Shown here: piece by piece, positions 1 to 5,496 of the stretch
How positions within the stretch are numbered: position 1 is the first letter of the stretch
Layout: each line of letters starts with the position of its first letter
Origin: DASRJG01 sp032124015
GTDB taxonomy: Bacteria > Acidobacteriota > Polarisedimenticolia > Polarisedimenticolales > DASRJG01
Direction of reading: 5' to 3'
Length of the DNA stretch: 7,871 nucleotides
Assembly (NCBI GenBank): GCA_032124015.1
Contig: JAQBEH010000127.1
Location: forward strand, 1-7,871
Position numbers and translations under genes: made by a program
Notes under the pieces: model-generated
The model's input: the letters and a program-made list of their open reading frames with translations, nothing else
The model's database searches: none
Told to the model about the DNA's origin: nothing

Positions 1-153
1 CGCCTGCCTTCAAACACCCCAATCCCCCCGTGCAAACCCCTCTTCTATTGTGCCCCGCTAGAGCGACGCACCGAAGGCCGGTTTCGATTTCGTCGTCGAT
101 CTGACGAAACGAGCGCTGGATCGTCGCCCGTCCCGTCCCTAGGTTTTGCCGGG
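1..153. other. Non-coding upstream region of the protease gene
   Basis: No reading frame here looks like a gene. The stretch is pyrimidine-rich at its left end and then becomes ordinary high-GC sequence. Just before the protease start there is a TAGGTT hexamer (140-145) eight bases from the ATG. A poor TGGATC (117-122) lies 17 bases upstream of it, so a weak sigma-70-like promoter is possible. I see no tRNA, repeat or convincing hairpin. Confidence 0.5.
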
Positions 154-2034
154 ATGAGTCGCAAATCTGCCGCCTTGTCCTTGCTGGTTTTTTGCGCTGG
201 CGTCGCGTTTGGCGCGCCGCCTCAAACGCGAGAACGTAAGCCGGTCGCGTTGTTTCTCGACGACGCCTCTCCCGCGGGAAGGCAAGCCGCTACGGCCGGC
301 ATCGTGGCCCTGGGCGGCCGCGTGGTCCACGCGTTCGGCGACGTGCTCGTTGTTGTGCTCCCCGCGGATGCCGAGTCTCGGGCCGACCGCCTGCCGGGAG
401 TCCGCGAACTGGTCCCGAGCGGAGTGACGGTCTCGCCTCTGCGTCGGGGATCGGCCCCGTCTTACGGACGCGAGGCTTGGAACGCAATTGCCCGGGGGCC
501 CCATCCGCCCGGCCGAAGCCAAGGCGTGCCGGAACCCGCCGAGGACGACGCGCTCACGACCCCCGCGGTGTCGCTCGATGCCGTTCGCGCGGCGATGGCG
601 GCCGTGCAAGGCGGCGGCCGCGTCGTACCGCCGGCGGGCGCGGCCACGACATTCGGTGCGCCCTTCGGAGCCACTGAACTGAACACGAGCGAGTTTCTCG
701 CGGGCGCGGTGAGCGTCAATGTCGTTCTCGTCGAGAGCGACGGATCGATCGATGCGTCGACGGAGAACTGGTCGGCGAGTCGCGAGGGCGAGGTCGTCGC
801 GGGGATCGCCTCGGGGCTCGAGTGGATCAGGATCCAGGAGCCGCAGGCCTCGCTCCGCTTCGTCTATCACGTCTACCCGGGTCGTACCGACCTCAAGGCG
901 CGCACCGGGTACGAACCGATCCGCCACCCGGCCGACCCCTACGGTTCGACGGGGGAGGACCTCTGGGCCAAGGACGTGCTGACGAAGCTGGGGTATGCGA
1001 CCGGCGACCGTTTCGCGCGCTCGCGGGCCTGGGCCTCCGACACGCGTAGCGCCGACGGCACGGATTGGGCCGTCAACATCTTCGTCGTCGACTCCCTCGC
1101 CGACACCGACGGCAAGTTCGTGGACGGACGTTTCGCCTATTGCTGGATCGGCGGTCCCCACCTCGTGATGACGTACGACAACCAGGCGTGGGGCATCGAC
1201 AGGATGGACATGGTGCTTCGCCACGAGGTGCTGCACGCGTTTTACGCCTTCGACGAGTACCAGGCGAGCTTTTGTGATTGCAGCGCCCACCGTGGCTACT
1301 TGGACGGCGCCAACACGAATTGCGCGGTGTGCAACCCCGTGGCGGGGGCTTGCGTGATGATCGCAAACGGCGATGCGATGTGCGCCGCGACGCGAAGGCA
1401 CGTGGGCTGGGCCGATCTCGACGGGGACGGCGTGATCGACGTCGTTGGCCAGGATCCCGACACGTTCTTGGACGCGATGCCGGCGCAGGCTTGCGGCGCC
1501 CCCGTGCTCACGGGTCAGGCGTCGGTCGTCGCGGCGACGAATCGCAACACGTACCCCGGAACGACCCACCCGAGCATCAGCGTGAATCGGATCAGCGGCG
1601 TCGAGGTCCGCGTCGACGGCTCGGCGTGGATCCAGGCAGTCGCCGACGACTCGGCGTGGGGGTTCTCCCAAGCGAGATTTCTTGCCGCATTCCCCGTCCT
1701 CGCCCCCGGCTCCCATCGCCTCGAGGCCCGAGCCGTCGACGATTTCGGGAATCGCGACCCGGCGCCGGGGAGCGTCGACATCGTGGCCCCAGTGGCGATG
1801 GCGGGTCTCGGGGATTCGGTGCGGCTCGCGCGCAACGGCGCGGGCGGTGGCACGTTGAGTTGGGACGCAAGCGAAGGGGCGACGTTGTATCGCGTCTACC
1901 GCCGATCGAATCCAAACGCCCCGGGAAGCGTCGTGGCGGAAACGCCGACACTCACCTGGACCGATCCCACCACGACGACCAGTTACTACCAGATCCGCCC
2001 CGTGGACGCCTGCGGCGGCGAGCGGTCCGACTGA
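154..2034 (+). CDS. Secreted metzincin-like zinc metalloprotease with C-terminal Fn3-like domain
   Basis: Predicted exported zinc endopeptidase of 626 aa; the substrate is unknown. Residues 1-20 form a signal peptide (basic start, hydrophobic core, likely cut after AFG). Residues about 28-95 resemble an inhibitor-I9/subtilisin-type propeptide (a GGRVVHAFGDVLVV segment, then LPGVRELVPS). The catalytic region spans about 185-455. Its zinc site is H357-E358-V-L-H361-A-F-Y-A-F-D367-E-Y: HExxH with Asp at the eleventh position as probable third ligand, as in snapalysin-type metzincins. C374, C376, C390, C393, C400 and C410 suggest disulfides; M402 in CVM is the likely Met-turn. D421-D429 (DLDGDGVID) looks like a calcium-binding loop. 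Residues about 556-624 look like a fibronectin type III domain (LSWDAS, YRVYRR, YYQIRPVDACG). The ATG at 154 is chosen because it opens the signal peptide; the ribosome site is weak. The usual Gly of HExxHxxG is Tyr364. The family has no name that I can give with certainty. Confidence 0.82.
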   Translation: MSRKSAALSLLVFCAGVAFGAPPQTRERKPVALFLDDASPAGRQAATAGIVALGGRVVHAFGDVLVVVLPADAESRADRLPGVRELVPSGVTVSPLRRGSAPSYGREAWNAIARGPHPPGRSQGVPEPAEDDALTTPAVSLDAVRAAMAAVQGGGRVVPPAGAATTFGAPFGATELNTSEFLAGAVSVNVVLVESDGSIDASTENWSASREGEVVAGIASGLEWIRIQEPQASLRFVYHVYPGRTDLKARTGYEPIRHPADPYGSTGEDLWAKDVLTKLGYATGDRFARSRAWASDTRSADGTDWAVNIFVVDSLADTDGKFVDGRFAYCWIGGPHLVMTYDNQAWGIDRMDMVLRHEVLHAFYAFDEYQASFCDCSAHRGYLDGANTNCAVCNPVAGACVMIANGDAMCAATRRHVGWADLDGDGVIDVVGQDPDTFLDAMPAQACGAPVLTGQASVVAATNRNTYPGTTHPSISVNRISGVEVRVDGSAWIQAVADDSAWGFSQARFLAAFPVLAPGSHRLEARAVDDFGNRDPAPGSVDIVAPVAMAGLGDSVRLARNGAGGGTLSWDASEGATLYRVYRRSNPNAPGSVVAETPTLTWTDPTTTTSYYQIRPVDACGGERSD

Positions 2035-2041
2035 GCGCCGC

Positions 2042-2047
2042 TAGAAT
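2042..2047 (+). promoter_or_regulatory. Candidate -10 box (TAGAAT) for a leaderless transcript
   Basis: TAGAAT matches the sigma-70 -10 consensus TATAAT at five of six positions and stands out in GC-rich DNA. It ends exactly six bases before the GTG at 2054. That is the usual distance from a -10 box to the transcription start, so the mRNA would begin at or beside the start codon. I see no good -35 hexamer 16-18 bases upstream; that region lies in the end of the protease gene. The call is inference from spacing and composition. Confidence 0.4.
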
Positions 2048-2053
2048 GCTCCC

Positions 2054-2512
2054 GTGACCCGCGAATCCCGTCTCATCGTGACCCTCTTGGTTGTCTCCGG
2101 AATCGGCGTGGCGGGCCTGATGGTGGTCGCCAACCAATACCGCAAGGCGCTCACGAACGCCGCCCCCGGAAGCGTCGGCGGCGGGGACGATTCCGTTCGA
2201 GCGGTCCGTCTCGTCGACGGGTACCTCGCGGCGCGGACGGCGGCCAAGGCGGTCGTCGAACACTATCCAGGGAAGATCGAGCAGCAGACGGCCGACGTGA
2301 CCAGCACCTATCGCATCGAACGGTTCAACGCGTTCACCGCGCATGGCATGACGTACGAGGACTACGCCTCCGTGCGCACCGCGTGGCGGACGTTTCGCGC
2401 GGGTGGGCTCGTCGACGATCCGGCTCTCGTCGCGGCGTTTCAGGCGAGACGGGCGGCGCTCGAAGACGCGGACCTGGGCCCGGTGGAGGCCCTGGACGAC
2501 GCGATCAAGTAG
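2054..2512 (+). CDS. Small single-span membrane protein of unknown function
   Basis: I do not recognise this 152-aa protein. Residues about 7-26 (LIVTLLVVSGIGVAGLMVVA) form one hydrophobic segment, an uncleaved anchor or possibly a signal peptide. A short Gly/Ser/Asp-rich linker follows, then a charged, largely helical domain (about 47-152) likely to face the periplasm. That domain holds YLAARTAAKAVVEHY, then YEDYASVRTAWRTFRAGG, then FQARRAALEDADLGPVEALDD. There are no cysteines and no catalytic motif that I can identify. The GTG start is chosen because it is the only start that includes the whole hydrophobic segment; an ATG at 2046 runs into a stop after three codons. No Shine-Dalgarno sequence is visible. 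The gene lies 19 bp after the protease gene and overlaps the 3' end of ccmD, on the other strand, by 8 bp. It may be co-expressed with the protease; a functional link is not shown. Confidence 0.72.
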   Translation: MTRESRLIVTLLVVSGIGVAGLMVVANQYRKALTNAAPGSVGGGDDSVRAVRLVDGYLAARTAAKAVVEHYPGKIEQQTADVTSTYRIERFNAFTAHGMTYEDYASVRTAWRTFRAGGLVDDPALVAAFQARRAALEDADLGPVEALDDAIK

Positions 2513-2663
2513 TGCGGGATGAGTCGCCGCGTTTGTTGCGGGCCTCGAGGGAATCCAGGCGCCGCGAGACGTTCGCGATCTTCCGGCCGAGAACGACGAA
2601 GTAGATCATCAGTCCGGCCCAGACCACCAGATAGCCCCAAAACAGAAAGATGTAACTCTTCAT
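2505..2663 (-). CDS. ccmD: Haem exporter subunit CcmD-like small membrane protein
   Basis: Tiny 52-aa protein. In the Ccm system CcmD stabilises the CcmABC-CcmE complex and helps release haem-loaded CcmE. Here residues about 4-26 form one membrane span (YIFLFWGYLVVWAGLMIYFVV). A basic, probably helical tail follows (GRKIANVSRRLDSLEARNKRG), the usual CcmD plan of an N-terminal aromatic span and a charged cytoplasmic tail. CcmD sequences are poorly conserved, so the call rests on size, topology and position directly after ccmC. The ATG is preceded by GGAG at six-base spacing and overlaps the ccmC stop as ATGA. The TGA stop at 2507-2505 lies within the last codons of the convergent plus-strand gene, leaving no room for an intergenic terminator. 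Confidence 0.85.
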   Translation of the reverse strand: MKSYIFLFWGYLVVWAGLMIYFVVLGRKIANVSRRLDSLEARNKRGDSSRTT

Positions 2664-3352
2664 TGCGATCTCCAGGCGGCGTCTTCGAGCGCGGCCAGAC
2701 GATCCTCCTGCGCCGCCAGCCGCATGCGGGCGGCCACCAGGAGCGCGTAGAGGAGCCCGAACACCAGCATCGACACCAAAAGGGCGGAGAGCATCCCCGG
2801 CGCCAGCGGATTCGCCTTGCCGGCCCCGAAGACGATCGGATGCTGGCCGCGCCACCAGTCGACCGCCTTGTAGACGATCGGCACATCCAGTGCCGCGACG
2901 ACGCCGAGCACGGACGCGACCCGCGCGCCCTGCTCCGGAGCCGAAGCGTAGGCCCGGGAAAGGATGATGCCCGCGAGGAGGAGCCAGAGGATCAGGGTTG
3001 TCGTGAGCTTCGCCTCCCAGGTCCACCAGACGCCCCACGCCGGCTTGGCCCAGATCGGTCCGGTGATCAGCACGAGCGTGCAGAACACCAGGCCGACTTC
3101 GGCCGATGCGATCGAGAGGTGATCCCACGCCGCGCGCCGCGTCCAGAGGTAGCCGGCGGCCCCGGCCAGCAGGACGAACACCGACAGGAACGTCACCGCG
3201 GCGATCGGGACGTGGAAGTAGAAGATCTTCTGGACCGCTCCCATGACCTTCTCTTCGGGGGCGTTCACGAAGATCAGATACAACGCGACGGGCATCAGGG
3301 CCACCGTCGCGGCAAAAAGAACCGCTATCCAGACGTCGTAGCCGCGCCGCAT
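2660..3352 (-). CDS. ccmC: Haem exporter/CcmE loader CcmC
   Basis: CcmC is the inner-membrane haem-handling protein that binds haem in its tryptophan-rich periplasmic loop and attaches it to CcmE. The 230-aa protein has about six membrane spans. The Trp-rich motif is W106-G-V-W109-W110-T-W112-E113. The two histidines expected as axial haem ligands are H47 (FYFHVP) and H171 (WWRGQHP). The usual Asp after the last Trp is Glu113. The C-terminal tail (about 208-230) is charged and helical. Two adjacent ATG codons could start the gene, at 3355 and 3352. GGAGG at 3361-3357 is one base from the first and four from the second, so the second is preferred. The start sits on the ccmB stop and the stop overlaps the ccmD start, which implies coupled translation. 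Confidence 0.95.
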   Translation of the reverse strand: MRRGYDVWIAVLFAATVALMPVALYLIFVNAPEEKVMGAVQKIFYFHVPIAAVTFLSVFVLLAGAAGYLWTRRAAWDHLSIASAEVGLVFCTLVLITGPIWAKPAWGVWWTWEAKLTTTLILWLLLAGIILSRAYASAPEQGARVASVLGVVAALDVPIVYKAVDWWRGQHPIVFGAGKANPLAPGMLSALLVSMLVFGLLYALLVAARMRLAAQEDRLAALEDAAWRSQ

Positions 3353-4062
3353 CATTCCTCCAGGATCGCGTCGAAGATCAGGATCGCAACCAGAACGTAG
3401 AGTACGTCGAGTCCCAGGGCGAGAAGAAGCCACTTTCGATCCGCGCTCAGAGGCACAGCCTCGAGCACCGACGCGGTGCAGTGCACCGCCGAAAGAAAAA
3501 GGGGAGTCGCCGCGGGGAGGAGCAGCGTCGCGAGAAGGGCCTCGCCGCGACCGAGCCTCGAAACGACCGCGGCGAACAACGTGCCCAGGGCCGCGAGGCC
3601 GACGGTGTGGAGGAGGACCACCAGGGCCAAGGGCCCCGCCACGTCGACGATGTTCACGTCGAAAAAGAGGGCGGTCAACGGGAGGAGGACGGCCTCGAGC
3701 ATCAGCAAGAGCGCGAAGTTGGCGATCCACTTCCCGACGAAAACCGCGCCGCGATCGATGGGCGCCAGCGCAACGGCGATCAGAGCCTCCCGGGCGCGCT
3801 CGAGGCGGAACGAGCGCGTGAATCCGACGATCGCCGAGAAGGCGAGGGTCATCCACAAGAGCCCGGGAACGACCTTTCCGGGGCCCATGCGGCGGATCGT
3901 GTCGAGATCGAACGCGAAGCCGAACACGACGAGCTCCACCAGGGCGAACAAAACGGTGGCCGAGAGAGTTTCCTTCGTGCGCCCTTCGATGCGCAGGTCT
4001 TTGCGGGCGATGATCAGCGCGGCCGAAAAGAACCCCGGAGGGCGGGCGTTAGGGTCGCTCAC
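3352..4062 (-). CDS. ccmB: Haem exporter ABC permease subunit CcmB
   Basis: Membrane subunit of the CcmAB ABC transporter, whose ATP use releases holo-CcmE from CcmC. The 236-aa protein has about six hydrophobic spans. It shows the family N-terminal signature K21-D-L-R-I-E-G-R (CcmB proteins usually read KDLRxExR) and, at about 87-104, LERAREALIAVALAPIDR, matching the conserved loop that contacts CcmA. A hydrophobic LLPAATPLFLSAV stretch (181-193) corresponds to the conserved LPL region. Length is close to the family norm (about 220 aa). The start is a GTG at 4062 whose bases overlap the ccmA stop as GTGA. Only a GGGG run, six bases upstream, resembles a ribosome site, so translation is probably coupled to ccmA. 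Longer readings into ccmA give an Arg/Pro-rich shadow and were dropped. Confidence 0.95.
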   Translation of the reverse strand: MSDPNARPPGFFSAALIIARKDLRIEGRTKETLSATVLFALVELVVFGFAFDLDTIRRMGPGKVVPGLLWMTLAFSAIVGFTRSFRLERAREALIAVALAPIDRGAVFVGKWIANFALLLMLEAVLLPLTALFFDVNIVDVAGPLALVVLLHTVGLAALGTLFAAVVSRLGRGEALLATLLLPAATPLFLSAVHCTASVLEAVPLSADRKWLLLALGLDVLYVLVAILIFDAILEE

Positions 4063-4766
4063 GCGGAGCCCCGAACGAGTTCCCGCACCCGATCGGCGTC
4101 CTCGCCGATGGAGGTGCCGCCGTCGATCACCCGGCCGCGGCGCAAGGCGATCCAACGCGGACAGAGGGCAAGCCCTTCCTCGACGTCGTGGGTCGCGATC
4201 ACCCAGGTCGCCCCGCGCGTCGCGGCATCGCGCAGCGCTTCTTTGAGCCGGGCCGAGGCGCGCGCGTCGAGACCCGACGACGGCTCGTCGAGCAGGAGCA
4301 AAGACGGTTCGTGGAGCAGAGCACGGGCCAACGCGACGCGCTGTTGCATGCCGCGCGAGAAGCCGCGGACCGGTTCGTGGGCCCGGTCCGTGAGGCCGAC
4401 CTCTTCGAGCCGGCCCCAAGCGCGTTCTTCCGGGCGCGGCAAGCCGTGGAGCTTTGCGAAGAACACGAGATTCTCGAGGGCGGACAAATCGTCGTACAGC
4501 AAGGTGTGGTGCGAGAGCAGGCCGATCTGTCCGCGCGCGCGATCCGGGGCGCGCCGCGGATCGTGACCGTCGATTGCGAGCGAGCCCTGGGTTGGTTTCA
4601 ATCCGCCGGACAGTAGGCGCAAAAGCGTCGTTTTTCCGGCGCCGTTGACTCCGAACAGCGCCAGCGACTGCCCGCGATGAACCGTCAGATCCACGCCGTC
4701 GAGCGCCGTCGTGGCACCGAACCGCCGCGTCAGGCCGGTTCCGACCACGAGGAACTCGGAGCTCAA
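4059..4766 (-). CDS. ccmA: Haem exporter ABC ATPase subunit CcmA
   Basis: Cytoplasmic ATPase of the CcmAB complex; ATP hydrolysis drives release of haem-loaded CcmE. The 235-aa protein has all ABC signatures: Walker A G39-V-N-G-A-G-K45-T-T, signature FSRGMQQR (136-143), Walker B LLLLDEP with D160 and E161, the D-loop SSGLD and switch H193 in THD. In the Q-loop region (LLSHHTLLYDDLSALENL, 83-100) the usual Gln is His, as is common in CcmA (GHQ-type sequences). Length matches the family (about 205-230 aa). The start is a TTG at 4766, chosen because AGGGG lies five bases upstream and the reading frame extends little before the conserved LTRRFG segment. A GTG six codons later (4748) is the alternative. 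The gene begins 8 nt after the ccmI-like stop and overlaps ccmB. Confidence 0.96.
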   Translation of the reverse strand: MSSEFLVVGTGLTRRFGATTALDGVDLTVHRGQSLALFGVNGAGKTTLLRLLSGGLKPTQGSLAIDGHDPRRAPDRARGQIGLLSHHTLLYDDLSALENLVFFAKLHGLPRPEERAWGRLEEVGLTDRAHEPVRGFSRGMQQRVALARALLHEPSLLLLDEPSSGLDARASARLKEALRDAATRGATWVIATHDVEEGLALCPRWIALRRGRVIDGGTSIGEDADRVRELVRGSA

Positions 4767-4771
4767 GTGGG

Positions 4772-4776
4772 CCCCT
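4772..4776 (-). promoter_or_regulatory. Ribosome binding site deciding the TTG start of ccmA
   Basis: On the minus strand AGGGG lies five bases before the TTG at 4766 and overlaps the TAG stop of the preceding gene. It is the best Shine-Dalgarno match near the CcmA N-terminus and is the reason for choosing TTG over the later GTG. Confidence 0.6.
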
Positions 4777-5068
4777 AGCGCCTTTGGGCCGCGAGCCCGT
4801 CGAGGCTCTTCATCAACTCGATCGCGCGGTTTTCCAACTTCGCCCGCAGATCCGCATAGTCGGCGTCGCCGATTTTTCCCGTCTGGCGATCGTCCTCGAG
4901 GTCCCTCAAGGCGGCGAGCGCCATCGCGTGGCGCGCGCTGAGATCTTGCTCGACCGAGAGGGCGGAAGACACGCGTTCCGCCTCCTGCGCATCGGGGCGG
5001 AACAGCGGAGCGAGCACGACCACGGTGACGGTCAACGCCAGCGCGGCGATGATGAACGCGACGATCAT
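4775..5068 (-). CDS. Short CcmI-like protein (N-terminal membrane and coiled-coil part only)
   Basis: This 97-aa protein has one membrane span (about 1-22, IVAFIIAALALTVTVVVLAPLF) and a charged helical region with the segment ALRDLEDDRQTGKIGDADYADLRAKLENRA (52-82). This resembles the N-terminal part of CcmI, whose family reads roughly L-xx-E-x-D-xxx-GK-(I/L)-xxx-D-Y-xxL. In the Ccm pathway CcmI works with CcmF and CcmH to present apocytochrome c; its C-terminal TPR domain binds the apocytochrome. That TPR domain is absent here, so the protein can supply only the membrane and coiled-coil part, or the TPR part is encoded elsewhere. The ATG overlaps the ccmH stop as ATGA and is preceded by a strong GAGGAGG (5079-5073, four-base spacing). 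It has no cysteine. The family link is inference from motif and position. Confidence 0.75.
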   Translation of the reverse strand: MIVAFIIAALALTVTVVVLAPLFRPDAQEAERVSSALSVEQDLSARHAMALAALRDLEDDRQTGKIGDADYADLRAKLENRAIELMKSLDGLAAQRR

Positions 5069-5496
5069 CGGCCCTCCTCGACGTCTTTGCGGAGCCGGGC
5101 GAGGTAGGCGCCGTCCTCGGCGGAGGGAAGAGGGACGACGTCTTGCGGCAGCGCGGCCGACGCACGGCGCCATCGCCTGAGCATCAAGGCGATCATGAGG
5201 GTAGCCGCGATGACGCCGACCGCGGGCCCGGTCCAGGCGATGAGGTTGAAACCGGACGCTGGGGGCGAGAGGAGGATCTTCTGACCGTGCTTCGCCACGT
5301 ACGCGGCGACGATCTCATCCCCGGACTTTCCGGCCCCCGCGTCTTTGGCCAAGGCCACGCGCAGTTCTTCGGCGCGTCCGCAGGCGCACTCCTTGACGGA
5401 CTGGGGGTTGCAGCCGCAATCACAAAGGAGCGCGTTGGCGGCAAACTCGTAGGCTTTTCCAGCGACGCCTTCCGGAGCGACGACGGCGACGATCAT
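5065..5496 (-). CDS. ccmH: CcmH/CycL-type thiol protein with atypical cysteine motif
   Basis: CcmH proteins keep the CxxCH cysteines of apocytochrome c reduced and sit with CcmF at haem ligation. This 143-aa protein is the short form: a thiol domain of about 80 residues, one membrane span (about 86-106, LIAWTGPAVGVIAATLMIALM) and a basic tail (RRWRR). Instead of the classical LRCxxC it has C25-D-C27-G-C29-N followed by C37-A-C39, a CxCGC...CxC arrangement. A helical region follows, then EIVAAYVAKHGQKILLSPP (61-79), matching the conserved Y(G/K)xx(V/I)LxxP end of the CcmH domain. The N-terminus (MIVAVVAPEGVAGK) is very short and lacks a clear signal peptide. The ATG overlaps the ccmF stop as ATGA and has GAGG four bases upstream. 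Upstream frame extension gives only Arg-rich ccmF shadow. Confidence 0.88.
   Translation of the reverse strand: MIVAVVAPEGVAGKAYEFAANALLCDCGCNPQSVKECACGRAEELRVALAKDAGAGKSGDEIVAAYVAKHGQKILLSPPASGFNLIAWTGPAVGVIAATLMIALMLRRWRRASAALPQDVVPLPSAEDGAYLARLRKDVEEGR

Noticed and set aside
154..231. Lipoprotein signal at C14 of the protease
   Set aside because: Residues before C14 (LLVF) do not fit a lipobox with small residues at -1 and -2; a signal peptidase I site after AFG fits better.
139..1716. Long open frame (525 codons) on the minus strand opposite the protease gene
   Set aside because: The translation is Arg/Ala/Gly-rich without domains or hydrophobic pattern, as expected for a shadow in high-GC DNA. 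The plus-strand protein has a signal peptide and protease motifs.
2519..3400. Plus-strand frame of 293 codons opposite ccmC and ccmD
   Set aside because: Composition (runs of Arg, Glu, Gly, His) is typical of the antisense of a membrane protein gene; no family resemblance.
3356..3856. N-terminal extension of ccmC into ccmB
   Set aside because: The extension is Arg/Pro-rich shadow of ccmB. The conserved CcmC N-terminus begins at the tandem ATG codons behind GGAGG.
4063..4419. N-terminal extension of ccmB into ccmA
   Set aside because: Same reason: low-complexity Arg-rich shadow. The KDLRIE signature lies 21 residues after the GTG at 4062, as in normal CcmB.
3481..4566. Plus-strand frame of 361 codons opposite ccmB and ccmA
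   Set aside because: Antisense shadow with Arg/Glu/Asp repeats and no domain; the opposite strand encodes clear CcmB and CcmA.
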